Positions 17,770 to 26,269 of a DNA stretch of 64,000 nt are shown here, one piece after another (positions within the stretch are counted from its first letter, which is position 1; the number at the start of each line of letters is the position of its first letter). Made by a program: the position numbers and the translations under genes. Below the pieces are notes generated by a model that saw nothing but the letters and a program-made list of their open reading frames with translations, ran no database searches and had not been told where the DNA came from. The DNA comes from Bog-532 sp965277615 (GTDB lineage: Bacteria > Actinomycetota > Actinomycetes > Streptosporangiales > Streptosporangiaceae). The stretch spans positions 2,046,001 to 2,110,000 of the forward strand of contig CBDIDG010000006.1 of assembly GCA_965277615.1 (NCBI GenBank), written 5' to 3'.

Positions 17770-17775
17770 ACCCTA
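17770..17775 (-). promoter_or_regulatory. Leaderless -10 box (TAGGGT) for the SseB-like gene
   Basis: TAGGGT on the minus strand lies seven bases before the GTG at 17762; the intervening bases contain GGAG but too close to the start to be certain as a ribosome-binding site. Confidence 0.4.
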
Positions 17776-18364
17776 CGCCGCCCGCCGCCCCGGCCACGCC
17801 GCCGTTGGCCGGCCCGGGAAATTAAGGCACCCGGCCGGGCCGATCACAAGATCATTACTTTGGTTTGGCCCGAGGCCGACCCGGCGCCAGCCCAGCGCCC
17901 ACCCAGAACTAACGTGGACGGCGGCCCGGAATGGTCTGCCCTTAGCACAGCTTCGTAACTGGTCGACTCCTCTAAGTAATTGATCAACCGGCAATTACGG
18001 GTCTGACCAGCCCGATGGTGACGTGATTGGCCGAATCAGTTGAGAGCGCATTATGGATATGGGACTCTCGTGAACGGCGCGCGCGACAGCCAGGGAAGAG
18101 GTTCCTTTCCTCGCCGAATCGCACGGATTACCAACTGATTACCAACAGAGCACGCAGAGAGGGGCCCGAGGTGAGGTTCGCCGTTCGCGGACGGGCCGCT
18201 GCGTTGCTCATCCGTGCCGCCTCCCCGCGCGGATGCGCCCCAGCCCACTCAGTCGCTCCAGCGGCATCGTGGTGCTGGGCCGCCTGCTCCCCGACCGGCG
18301 GGCTCCGCGGCCTATGGTGACCGGGACCGGGCGCGCCGCCACGAGTATCGAGCCGGGAACGCCG
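17776..18364. other. Long intergenic region upstream of the 18365-20623 locus
   Basis: No conserved gene or RNA is visible. The region is less GC-rich than its surroundings. It contains a direct repeat of GATTACCAAC (18126-18135 and 18137-18146), which is a candidate regulator site. It also contains a possible 48-codon leader frame from GTG 18173 to the TGA at 18318-18320. That frame overlaps in-frame start codons (ATG 18314, GTG 18317) of the next gene, so it could be a coupled leader peptide; evidence for translation is weak. Confidence 0.4.
18126..18146. repeat. 10-bp direct repeat with 11-bp period (GATTACCAAC x2)
   Basis: Two perfect copies of GATTACCAAC are separated by one base, so they lie on the same face of the helix. 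Their position, about 170-240 bases before the first gene of the locus, fits an activator or repressor site. Confidence 0.6.
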
Positions 18365-18829
18365 ATGCGGAAGGTCATCCCGCCCCGCTTGATCGGGCCG
18401 TACCTGAACGGGCAGCGCTCGATCATCGCCGGCTTCGTGTACCGCAGCCGCGACGTGACGTTCCGCGATCCGGCGGAGTGCTTTGCCGAGCTCGACCTCG
18501 GTTACGAGGGTTCTGAGTTCACCGCGGACATAGGCGAGATCTACTTCCTCGGCTGGCTGGCCCGGGAGATGGACACCTACGTCGCGGCGTCCGGTCCGGG
18601 CGGGCTGGACCAGGCCGGGGCGGGTTACGGCTGGCCAGGCCAGTCGCCGGGCGGCCAGTCCCGGGGCGGGCGGGCTCCGGCCGCACCGGCCCGGGCCGTC
18701 CCCGAGTTCTACACCGATCCCATGCCGATCCCGGTGGGTGCCACGATTTCCCGGCTCACCGCGCGCGGCGATGACCTGATCGCCAGGTATGACGGCCTGG
18801 TGTGGCGGCGCCCGACGAGGGAGGTCTGA
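18365..18829 (+). CDS. Conserved hypothetical protein, first gene of a two-gene locus
   Basis: I choose ATG 18365 ('MRKVIPPRLIGPYLNGQRSI') with GGGAA upstream; in-frame ATG 18314 and a longer frame to 18233 are possible. The 154-residue product has an N-terminal folded part ('GFVYRSRDVTFRDPAECF', 'DLGYEGSEFTADIGEIYFLG', 'WLAREMDTYVAA'), a Gly-rich linker and a C-terminal part ending 'ARYDGLVWRRPTREV'. I do not recognise the family. It is followed after three bases by the 596-residue gene, whose ribosome-binding site GGGAGG lies inside this gene's last codons, so the two form a transcription unit. Confidence 0.6.
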   Translation: MRKVIPPRLIGPYLNGQRSIIAGFVYRSRDVTFRDPAECFAELDLGYEGSEFTADIGEIYFLGWLAREMDTYVAASGPGGLDQAGAGYGWPGQSPGGQSRGGRAPAAPARAVPEFYTDPMPIPVGATISRLTARGDDLIARYDGLVWRRPTREV

Positions 18830-18832
18830 GGC

Positions 18833-20623
18833 ATGCGGTACCGGCTCATGGCGAGCTTTCAGGGTGCGTCGTACCAAGCGGGCGTGGGCCCGAGCGACGA
18901 GGAAGTCACCCTGTTCGCGGCCTGTCCGCCGCCGGAAGAACTGGGCTTCCGCTCCTCGTCCAACCACTGGCGCAAGCGGGTCGGCGTGGACGAGATCGAC
19001 GCGCTGTGGGAGGCCCGCCCGATCGGCCGGTACCGGGGTGAGCGCTGCATGGTGCTCGACGACCTGGGCGACCGGATGCACATCGCCTACCTGGGCCGCG
19101 ACCTGTACCTGGCCCGCCGGCTGGGTTTCTGGGAAGTGGACCGCGGCGTGTTCGAGGTCGTGGTGCCCCGGCAGGAGATCGACGGTCTGCGGGAAGAGCG
19201 CGGCGAGTACGAACTGGCCCTGCTGCCCGCGATGGGGAGCGGCAACGGCCTCGGCTGGAACGACGGATCGGTCCCGACCTGGGCCCACACTCCCCGCGAG
19301 TACGGCGGGCCGGCGCCGGACACCGGGCCGCTGCGCATGGTCGGGCCGAACGGGCTGATCGACACCGGGCCGTCCTGGGCCGCGGACTCCCGCCTGCCCG
19401 ACCTGCCCCCGGCTGCGTCCTGGGACAGCCGGGACACCCACGCCGAGGACCCGCGGGACACCGGCACCTGGGCCGCGGTCGGCCGCCCGGAGGAGACGCC
19501 GGAGCCCGACGACCCGTTCCCGCGCGGCCGGGGCGGCTGGCGGGCGCGGGACACCGGCGGCTGGGAGGCACCGGACACCGGCTCGTGGGACCCGCGCGAG
19601 GTGGAGCGCGCAGCCCGCAACCAGGCCAGTGCCAGCCACAACATGTCCAGCCAGAACAGTGCTGGTCACAACAGTGCTGGTCACAACACTGCCGGCCACG
19701 ATAACCGCGGTCACAATAACGGCGGCCAGAACGCCCGTAACGCCGAGCAGGCCGACCGCTGGAGCACGCCCGGCTACTCGGGCGGCCGATCCACCGGCGA
19801 CTGGAACGGTGCCGACGTCGCCGCCGCGGCGGACCCCACCACCGGCAGCTGGACCGGCCGGGACGTCGCGCGCCACGCCCACCCGGAGCGGAACTGGGAC
19901 CCGCAGGACACGATGGCCTGGAACCCGGCCTCGTCGGGCGAGTGGGACCAGCCCACGGCCCGGGACTGGGAGCGGAACGATGCGGCCCGGCCCGCCGCCC
20001 CGCCGACGCAGGACGCGGCCGCGGTCTGGCACGGATCCCCGTTCCCGGAGGACGGCGGCCGCTGGAGCCCGTCCCCCGGCACCGCGGCCCCGGCCACCTC
20101 CCCGCGGCTGGCCATCGGCGGAGCCCGCCCGGCCGGCCCGGACCCGATGACCAGCCCGCCCGGGCCCCGCTACGACGACCCGCCGCTGGCCCGGCAGGCC
20201 GCCGCGTTCACCGGCGCCTACGGCGCGCCGGTCCCGGCCGCTCCCGCTCCAGAAGTAACACGGGCACCGGCACCCGAAGCGGCACCGACACCCTCGCACG
20301 CCGCACCGACGGCACCCGACTCCAGCGGGAGCCGTTACGTCGGCCGCCGGTCGGCCCGCAAGCAGCGCGTGACCACGCAGACGATTTTCGCCCAGCTGCT
20401 CGACCTGGCCGCCATCCCGCAGTCGTCGTACGCGGTCGACCGCGAGGTCGACGGAGCCATGTGCCTGATCCAGGCCCGCGGTGGCTACGAGGTGTTCAGC
20501 GCCGCGGACCGGGCCCGGCACGAAGTGCGTTTCTTCGAAGACGAGGAAGCGGCTTACTTCTATCTGTTCGGCGTGCTGGCCGCGGACGCCATCCGCAACG
20601 GCCAGCTCGGCCCTAAGAGCTGA
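18833..20623 (+). CDS. Large hypothetical protein with repeat-rich centre and folded ends
   Basis: The 596-residue protein has three parts. Residues 1-125 form a folded domain ('YRGERCMVLDDLGDRMHIAY', 'RRLGFWEVDRGVFEVVVPRQ'). Residues about 150-500 are low-complexity, rich in W-D/D-T-G-x-W units ('DTGGWEAPDTGSWDPRE') and in a run of S-A-G-H-N pentapeptides. The last 85 residues form a second domain ('QTIFAQLLDLAAIPQSSYAV', 'VRFFEDEEAAYFYLFGVLAA') that resembles small domains accompanying actinobacterial TNT-type toxins, though this is recall and not a search. No signal peptide or membrane segment is seen. Coupled to the preceding gene. Function unknown. Confidence 0.65.
   Translation: MRYRLMASFQGASYQAGVGPSDEEVTLFAACPPPEELGFRSSSNHWRKRVGVDEIDALWEARPIGRYRGERCMVLDDLGDRMHIAYLGRDLYLARRLGFWEVDRGVFEVVVPRQEIDGLREERGEYELALLPAMGSGNGLGWNDGSVPTWAHTPREYGGPAPDTGPLRMVGPNGLIDTGPSWAADSRLPDLPPAASWDSRDTHAEDPRDTGTWAAVGRPEETPEPDDPFPRGRGGWRARDTGGWEAPDTGSWDPREVERAARNQASASHNMSSQNSAGHNSAGHNTAGHDNRGHNNGGQNARNAEQADRWSTPGYSGGRSTGDWNGADVAAAADPTTGSWTGRDVARHAHPERNWDPQDTMAWNPASSGEWDQPTARDWERNDAARPAAPPTQDAAAVWHGSPFPEDGGRWSPSPGTAAPATSPRLAIGGARPAGPDPMTSPPGPRYDDPPLARQAAAFTGAYGAPVPAAPAPEVTRAPAPEAAPTPSHAAPTAPDSSGSRYVGRRSARKQRVTTQTIFAQLLDLAAIPQSSYAVDREVDGAMCLIQARGGYEVFSAADRARHEVRFFEDEEAAYFYLFGVLAADAIRNGQLGPKS
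19655..19729 (+). repeat. 15-bp in-frame tandem repeat, five units
   Basis: Two identical units AACAGTGCTGGTCAC are followed by three diverged ones. They encode N-S-A-G-H, N-S-A-G-H, N-T-A-G-H, D-N-R-G-H and N-N-G-G-Q in the disordered centre of the large hypothetical protein. Confidence 0.9.
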
Positions 20624-20967
20624 CCGGCCGTCCACCGAACTATTTCGGAACCCTTACGTGGTCATTCAAAAAGCCACACATCGGGCAGCGGCCGGGCTAG
20701 GGTTCAGTAACCGGCGGGGCTGACGGTCCCCCGCTCCCCAAGCAGTCCCGCCGGCCCAAGCAATCTCCCCCGGCCTGCTCATACCCGCACTTCGCCCGGG
20801 TGTTTCCCGCTCTATCGGCTGCCAGCGCCGGCCCTTCTCACGTCATTAAAAATGATTATGCAGCGCACCCGTACACCCATTTTTATTTTTTAATAACGTC
20901 CATTCACACTGCGTTTCTCTGCGCCGCGCCGTTTTTGGCTGGAGATAAACACAGTACGGTGAGGAAC
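20624..20967. other. Intergenic region with an A/T-rich island
   Basis: No gene or RNA is visible. Bases 20841-20905 are strongly A/T-rich for this genome and include ACGTCATTAAAAAT (20840-20853), a 14-mer repeated at 26329-26342. It may hold the promoter for the DUF2877 gene, but no clear -35/-10 pair stands out. Confidence 0.4.
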
Positions 20968-21948
20968 GTGGCCGACAGGACCAGCAGGCGGGTGCGCACC
21001 GCGCCCTCAGCTCACCGGCCCGCCGCGACGCCGCCCCGGACCCCGCAGCGGGTGGTCCCGGGCGTGGCCAGCCTGGCCCTGCTCGACCTGCTGCGCGGGC
21101 CACTGCGGCCGGGCCGCGTGCTCGCCGCCACCGGGTCGGTCATCTACCTGGACTTCGGTGCGGCTCAGGTGATCGCGCTGACCGCGTCGGGCGCGATCTG
21201 CCCGCCGAACGCGATCATGTTGAAGCTGCCCACGCTGGAACTGGACCAGCCGGATGAGCCGGGCGGGCCGGACGGCGCCTCGGCCGGCAACGGGCGGGTG
21301 CTCACCGGCGGCCTGGAGGTCCAGGTCCGCCGCTGGTGGGATCCGTGCCCGGTGTTCGGCCCGCTGTCCCGCGCCCGGCTGGACCACGGCGTGACCGCGC
21401 TGGCCCGGGTGTACGCGGCGGCCGACATCCGGCCCGGCCTCGAAGGGCTGGACAGCCCGGCCGCGCTGGCCGCCTGCTGCGCGGCCGGCGACCTGGCGGG
21501 CGCGGCCGAACTGGCGGAGAACCTGGTTGGCCTCGGCCCCGGCCTGGTCCCCAGCGGAGACAGCATGCTCTGCGGCCTGCTGCTGGCCCTGCGGCTGCTG
21601 GGCGGGGCCACGGCCGGCGGGACCAGGCCGGTGTGGCTCGCGGGCTGGCTCGGCGCGACCGTGACCGCCTACGCCGAACAGCGGACCACGCCGCTGGCCG
21701 CCGCGCTGCTGCACTGCGCCGCCCGTGGCCAGGCCTCGGAGCAGGTGTCGGCCGTGCTGCACGGCATCACCGGCCAGGAGCCGCTCGAACCGGCCGCGCG
21801 GCGCCTGCTGTCCGCGGGCGGGGCCAGCGGGGCCGAGCTGACCTGGGGCCTGATGGCCGGCTGCGCAGCGGCGCTCGCGCTCAGCGGGCCCGGGGACGTG
21901 ACCCGGATCGCGCGCGAGGCCCGATCACTGCCAGGATGGCAGGCATGA
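20968..21948 (+). CDS. DUF2877 / AllH-like protein
   Basis: I choose the GTG at 20968 with GAGGAA just upstream; the longer frame to 20800 reads through an A/T-rich non-coding stretch. The 326-residue product has the family motif 'ENLVGLGPGLVPSGDSMLCG' and 'WGLMAGCAAALALSG'. DUF2877 includes AllH of E. coli, a subunit of oxamate carbamoyltransferase in allantoin breakdown. No allF/allG (FdrA-like) or carbamate kinase neighbours are seen, so that role is not supported here. It overlaps the aldose epimerase gene as ATGA. Confidence 0.75.
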   Translation: MADRTSRRVRTAPSAHRPAATPPRTPQRVVPGVASLALLDLLRGPLRPGRVLAATGSVIYLDFGAAQVIALTASGAICPPNAIMLKLPTLELDQPDEPGGPDGASAGNGRVLTGGLEVQVRRWWDPCPVFGPLSRARLDHGVTALARVYAAADIRPGLEGLDSPAALAACCAAGDLAGAAELAENLVGLGPGLVPSGDSMLCGLLLALRLLGGATAGGTRPVWLAGWLGATVTAYAEQRTTPLAAALLHCAARGQASEQVSAVLHGITGQEPLEPAARRLLSAGGASGAELTWGLMAGCAAALALSGPGDVTRIAREARSLPGWQA

Positions 21949-22916
21949 CGACTAGCTCCGCGGAAGCAGGCTCTGACCGCGCGACCGGCTCGCGGCCGCC
22001 CGTCCCGGTCACCGGCGCGCAGTACGAGCTGACCGCAGGCGACTACCAAGCCGTGGTGACCGGGCTGGGCGCCGGGCTGCGTGAGCTCAGCTACGCCGGC
22101 CAGCCGGTGGTGTACGGGTACCCGCCGGACGAGCTGCCGCCGGGTGCGGCCGGGCAGCTGCTCGCGCCGTGGCCGAACCGCGTAGACCACGGGCGTTACG
22201 AGTTCGAGGGCGCGAGCTACCAGCTCGACCTGAGCGAGCCCAAGAACGGCAACGCCATCCACGGCCTGACCCGCTGGGCGACCTGGGAGCCGGTGCGGCA
22301 GGAAGCGGACCGGGTGCTGCTCAGCCACCTGCCGCACGGCTACACCGGTTACCCGTTCGCGGTGGAGGTCGACGCCGAGTACCGGCTGACCGCGGCGGGC
22401 GGCCTGCAGGTCACGGTGACCGCGGCCAACCGCGGCACCCGGCCCGCGCCCTACGGGACCGGGCAGCACCCCTACTTCACGGCCGGCCCGGCGCCGCTGG
22501 ACGAGTGGGAGCTGGAACTGCCAGCCCGCCAGTGGCTGCCCACCGACGAACGGGGCATCCCGTCCGGCCCGGTGCAGGACGTCGACGGCACCCCGTACGA
22601 CTTCCGCCAGGCGCACGCGATCGGGGCCACCGTGCTCGATCACGCGCTGACCGGGCTGAGCCGGGCCAGCGACGGCCGGGTCTGGGCCCACCTGCGCTCG
22701 GCCGGGCGGCAGGTGTCGCTGTGGGCCGGGGCCGGCTACGGCTGGCTGCAGGTGTTCAGCAGCGACACCCTGCACGGCGAGCGGCACCGCCGGGCCGTGG
22801 CCATCGAGCCGATGACCTGCCCGCCGGACGCCCTCGTGACCGGGCACGACCTGCTCGTGCTGGCGCCCGGGGAGAGCGTCGCGCGTACCTGGGGCGTCGA
22901 GGCCACCGCCGTCTGA
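21945..22916 (+). CDS. Aldose 1-epimerase family protein
   Basis: The 323-residue protein interconverts alpha and beta anomers of a sugar. The catalytic His is visible in 'YGTGQHPYFTAG' and the general base Glu in 'RAVAIEPMTCPPDALVTGHD'. 'LLAPWPNRVDHGRYEFEGAS' and 'NGNAIHGLTRWATWEPV' are family segments. The start ATG at 21945 lies in the DUF2877 stop (ATGA); an in-frame ATG nine bases earlier is an alternative. Sugar specificity cannot be read. Confidence 0.88.
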   Translation: MTTSSAEAGSDRATGSRPPVPVTGAQYELTAGDYQAVVTGLGAGLRELSYAGQPVVYGYPPDELPPGAAGQLLAPWPNRVDHGRYEFEGASYQLDLSEPKNGNAIHGLTRWATWEPVRQEADRVLLSHLPHGYTGYPFAVEVDAEYRLTAAGGLQVTVTAANRGTRPAPYGTGQHPYFTAGPAPLDEWELELPARQWLPTDERGIPSGPVQDVDGTPYDFRQAHAIGATVLDHALTGLSRASDGRVWAHLRSAGRQVSLWAGAGYGWLQVFSSDTLHGERHRRAVAIEPMTCPPDALVTGHDLLVLAPGESVARTWGVEATAV

Positions 22917-22962
22917 GCTACGGCACCGTACCATCAGGAACAGGGCCGTCACGACATCGCCG

Positions 22963-25383
22963 TCAGGGAACCGGGATCTTGGCTGACCCTTCGCAGTGGA
23001 GGGCGGGCGGGGTGGCCGCGATGGCCGTGGGCCCGGAGCCCGGCAGCGACCCGGTCAGCGCGTACTGGGTCAGCTCGGTGAGCAGCTTGGTGGTGTCGGC
23101 CGTGGTCGGCGTGCTGGCCAGCTCGAAGTAGTTGCGGCCGATCGAGCTCCGTATCGGATAGCCCGGGTAGTAGAACGGGGTCGAACCCGCGGGCCAGCCT
23201 GCCGGATCGGTCCACCCGCAGACGTTGAAGTAGAGCGCGTCGGCGGCGGGCTCACCGACCGCGATGACCAGGTCCTTGCCCGCGGCCGTGTCCTTCCAGG
23301 CCTGCTTGAAGGTGCCGGTCACGTTGGTGGCGGGCAGGGCCAGGCTGCGGCGGACCTGCTCCGCGGTGGCCATGTCGTACTTGTCCGCCGCGTACAGCAC
23401 GATCGGCGAATGGGTCGGGAGCGATCCCCCGGAGCGCACCACGGTCAGCAGGACGTAGGCCTCGGCCACGGTATGGCCGCCGGAGCTGACCGTGATCGGC
23501 ACGACGTACCGCCCCTGAGCCAGCGACGTGGCCGGCGTCAGGGTCACGGTGGCCGAGTAGACGCCCTTGGCCGTCAGGTCGACCGTCCCGGACCCGGGGG
23601 TGGCCGACATGCCCTTGGGCACGCCCGCGTGCCACTGCACATCGATGGACCTCGCGGACTGGCTGTGCAGGGTCAGCGTCACCTTGGCCGTCTTGCCCGG
23701 GGCCGCGGTCAGCTCGGACGGCGTGGCGCTCTCGGCCGGAGCGGAGGAATTGGCCACGGAATCCTGGCCGGCCACCTTCCCGTCGGCCGCGTCCGAGTCG
23801 ATGTCCAGCGTGGCGCCGCCCCACTTCTCGTTGTGGGCTCCGGCGTACTGGTGCAGCCGCTGATGGTTGGCCCAGTAGGTGCCGGGCAGGAAGGAGTCGG
23901 TCAGCACCGGTTTGCCGTTCCAGTCGGCGGCCCAGATGTCGTCCGGGCGTGACGAGCCGCTGCTCTTGTAGGCCGCCACCAGATCCCTGACCCCGGAAGC
24001 GGCGCTGGTGTAGACGCCCGAGACGTAGCCGTAGGTGTGCAGTTCCCTGGTCCATCCGCCGAGGAAGCTCACCACCGCGCGGCCGCAGCTGCCGCCGGCG
24101 TCGTAGCCCTCCATGTCGAAGTAGATCGGGCTGCCCTTACCGAACCCGAAGTGCTTGGCCGAGGCGACCGCGGTCCTGGCTTCCGACGCGCCCTCGGCGG
24201 CGGCGTCCGACGGGTTGATCTTCGAGACCCCGGGAATGGTCGAGCAGGAGGCCTGCCGGCCCACCCAGAGCGGCGCGAACCGCCAGCCCTCGGCGGCCGT
24301 GTGACTCACCCAGGACGCGGTGAAGTTCCCGTAGCTGCAGGCCCAGTTCATCCCGCCCAGGTAGGTGCCCATCACCCGGTAGGGCGAGGCCAGCCATCGG
24401 GTCATGGTCGACGCCGACGGGGCCGTGCAGGTGTCAAAGGCCAGGCCAGCACCGACCATGCCGGTGATCGCGGCGGACGTCGCCGCGCTGGACGACGATG
24501 TGGCGCTGAAGGACGATGTGGCGCTGGACGAGGACGCCGAGGCGGACGTGGCCGCGGTGGCCGACGTGGCCGACTTGGCCGGCTTGGCTGCGGTGGCCGA
24601 CGCGCCGACCGTCAGCGGCTGGCCCCCCGCCGGCTTGGCTGTTGCCGCTGACCTGCCCGACGCACCGGAGCCGGACACGTGGGCGCTGGTGCCGGAGATC
24701 TTCGCCCCGGCCAGGATCGAGCGCAGCCCGGGCTCGTTCGGGCCGTACGCCGCCGTGACCAGCACGCCGGCCTTTTCCACGTCGACCTGGAACTCGTGGG
24801 TGGTCTCGGTCGTGTCGGCCGGCAGCGCCGTGTCCGGCGACAGGGCGGCTTCCCCGCCCCCTACGACGATGGCCTCGGACGACAGGCTGGCCGAGCTGAC
24901 CGGCTGGATGAGCAGCGCCTCGGTGTGGCCGATGGCAGACGCCGGGCAGTCCTGGCCGCTGCCCGGCATGCCCAGATAGACCGCATGGGTGCTGAACAGG
25001 ACGCATTTGGAGGGATCGGTGGCCAGGTTGTAGACCGGCCACGAGCTGGGCACCTGGATCTGGTAGCCGAGGTACTGCACGACCTTGGGCTTGACGTCCC
25101 AAGACGGCTGCTGGTCCGCCCGCACGGAGTTCGGGACCGGGTTCGCGGCCGAGGTGGTCTCGGCCTCCAGCTTGGCCTGCGCGCCGTCTTGCGCCGGAGG
25201 CGTCTTGGGCGTGGCCGGCGTAGGTGCGGACGGCGAGGCCGTGCGGTGTGCGGCGGAATTACCCGACGATCCCGGGCCCACGACAACGGCGACGCCAAAC
25301 ACCAGAGCCATCCCCGAGGCGGCGCTAATCGAGAAGTAGCGGCGTCGTTTCGCGGCGGAAACGGGAGTTCTCCGTGCCGTCAA
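22963..25383 (-). CDS. Surface-anchored DUF1906 (glycoside hydrolase-like) multidomain protein
   Basis: The 806-residue protein begins with a basic stretch and one hydrophobic segment (about 16-37), so it is exported or anchored. Then come a Pro/Ala-rich linker, a folded domain (about 95-225), a Ser/Ala/Thr linker (about 235-305), and the DUF1906 domain (about 312-545). This domain has the opening 'GAGLAFDTCTAPS', 'GSPIYFDMEGYDAGG' and 'TLDIDSDAADG', the Rv2525c-type TIM-barrel active site. It is followed by a NEW3/Ig-like domain ('ELTAAPGKTAKVTLTLHSQS') and a C-terminal domain of about 130 residues that I do not recognise. Probably acts on the cell envelope. Start: ATG/GTG at 25383. Confidence 0.8.
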   Translation of the reverse strand: MTARRTPVSAAKRRRYFSISAASGMALVFGVAVVVGPGSSGNSAAHRTASPSAPTPATPKTPPAQDGAQAKLEAETTSAANPVPNSVRADQQPSWDVKPKVVQYLGYQIQVPSSWPVYNLATDPSKCVLFSTHAVYLGMPGSGQDCPASAIGHTEALLIQPVSSASLSSEAIVVGGGEAALSPDTALPADTTETTHEFQVDVEKAGVLVTAAYGPNEPGLRSILAGAKISGTSAHVSGSGASGRSAATAKPAGGQPLTVGASATAAKPAKSATSATAATSASASSSSATSSFSATSSSSAATSAAITGMVGAGLAFDTCTAPSASTMTRWLASPYRVMGTYLGGMNWACSYGNFTASWVSHTAAEGWRFAPLWVGRQASCSTIPGVSKINPSDAAAEGASEARTAVASAKHFGFGKGSPIYFDMEGYDAGGSCGRAVVSFLGGWTRELHTYGYVSGVYTSAASGVRDLVAAYKSSGSSRPDDIWAADWNGKPVLTDSFLPGTYWANHQRLHQYAGAHNEKWGGATLDIDSDAADGKVAGQDSVANSSAPAESATPSELTAAPGKTAKVTLTLHSQSARSIDVQWHAGVPKGMSATPGSGTVDLTAKGVYSATVTLTPATSLAQGRYVVPITVSSGGHTVAEAYVLLTVVRSGGSLPTHSPIVLYAADKYDMATAEQVRRSLALPATNVTGTFKQAWKDTAAGKDLVIAVGEPAADALYFNVCGWTDPAGWPAGSTPFYYPGYPIRSSIGRNYFELASTPTTADTTKLLTELTQYALTGSLPGSGPTAIAATPPALHCEGSAKIPVP

Positions 25384-25523
25384 TTCCGCTCCAGATTTGT
25401 TGGCTGTCCAAGAAACTACAGATCAGCCCGTACGTGACTCAATTACCGAAGGGGCGTTTCGCCGAACTTTTGCGACATCGGCCAAGCTCAGCGGCGACCG
25501 AGGGGCGTCCGGGGAGCAACAGG

Positions 25524-25548
25524 CGGCAAATTCGGCGCCAATTTGCCG
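25524..25548. promoter_or_regulatory. Perfect 9-bp inverted repeat upstream of the DUF1906 gene
   Basis: CGGCAAATT and AATTTGCCG are separated by CGGCGCC, itself containing the palindrome GGCGCC. The element lies about 140 bases before the DUF1906 start and 75 bases after the MobA-like stop. It could be an operator or an mRNA hairpin; there is no adjacent T-run. Confidence 0.55.
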
Positions 25549-25621
25549 CACGGACCCAACAAAGGGCACGAATCGGTCATTTAGGACAGTAGAGTCGCCG
25601 ACGTTAAATCGGGGCCTCGAA

Positions 25622-26233
25622 TCATTCGAATCTTTGTTCGACTGAAGAAAGGACGCGGGCCAGGTCTTCGGGGGTGTCGATGTCGTCGGGGCGGCCCGTG
25701 TCGCCGCATTCGACCGCGGTCACCAGCTCGGGGTGGGCGCGCAGGAACGGGCGGGCACCCGTGTCGCCGGTGCTGGTGGCCAGCACCTCGGCCCAGTGGC
25801 TGCGGTCGATGAGCACCGGGTTGCGGGGACGGCCGTCGTAGGCGGCCACCACGACGGTGGCCCCGGCCGCGTGCGCGGCGATCAGGCGGCGCACCGACTC
25901 GGCCCCGACCATGGGCTGGTCGGCCAGGGCGATCACGACCGCGCGGCAGGCGCCGGGCCCGTCCGGCGGCAGGTCCGACACCGCCGTGAGCCCGGCCACC
26001 AGCGACGATCCCATGCCGGTGCGCCAGTGCGGATTGGGCACGAGGGTCACGCCGGGCAGGTCGGCGGGGGCGGCCCCGGTGACCACCACGATCGGGTCCG
26101 CTCCCCCGCTGCGCAGCAGGCCGGCGCCGCGGGCGGCCAGGGTCTGGCCGCCGATCTCGACCAGCGCCTTGGGCCGGCCCAGGCGGCTGCCGCCGCCCGC
26201 GGCCAGCAAGATACCGGCGACCTGGGTGGGCAT
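25622..26233 (-). CDS. MobA/MocA-like nucleotidyltransferase
   Basis: The 203-residue GT-A fold protein has the nucleotide-binding signature 'GILLAAGGGSRLGRPKALVE' (residues 7-26), 'TGMGSSLVAGL' and 'VVIALADQPMVGAESVRRLI' with the metal-binding Asp. It most resembles molybdenum-cofactor cytidylyltransferases (MocA type), though related proteins load other cofactors. No other molybdenum genes are visible. The ATG is preceded by TAGCCT at six bases, consistent with a leaderless message. Confidence 0.82.
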   Translation of the reverse strand: MPTQVAGILLAAGGGSRLGRPKALVEIGGQTLAARGAGLLRSGGADPIVVVTGAAPADLPGVTLVPNPHWRTGMGSSLVAGLTAVSDLPPDGPGACRAVVIALADQPMVGAESVRRLIAAHAAGATVVVAAYDGRPRNPVLIDRSHWAEVLATSTGDTGARPFLRAHPELVTAVECGDTGRPDDIDTPEDLARVLSSVEQRFE

Positions 26234-26239
26234 GGGGTC

Positions 26240-26245
26240 AGGCTA
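26240..26245 (-). promoter_or_regulatory. Leaderless -10 box (TAGCCT) for the MobA-like gene
   Basis: TAGCCT on the minus strand is six bases from the ATG at 26233, with no Shine-Dalgarno sequence between. Confidence 0.4.
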
Positions 26246-26269
26246 CCGGCCGGGACGGAAATCCTGGTT

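Noticed and set aside
18128..20635. 835-codon open frame antisense to the 596-residue hypothetical gene
   Set aside because: It is a GC-rich shadow frame: it lacks a ribosome-binding site, its composition is Arg/Gly/Ala without motifs, and the sense frame has conserved-looking folded ends.
25384..25621. Possible c-di-AMP (ydaO) riboswitch before the DUF1906 cell-envelope gene
   Set aside because: I could not find the conserved blocks of that riboswitch; only the palindrome at 25524-25548 stands out.
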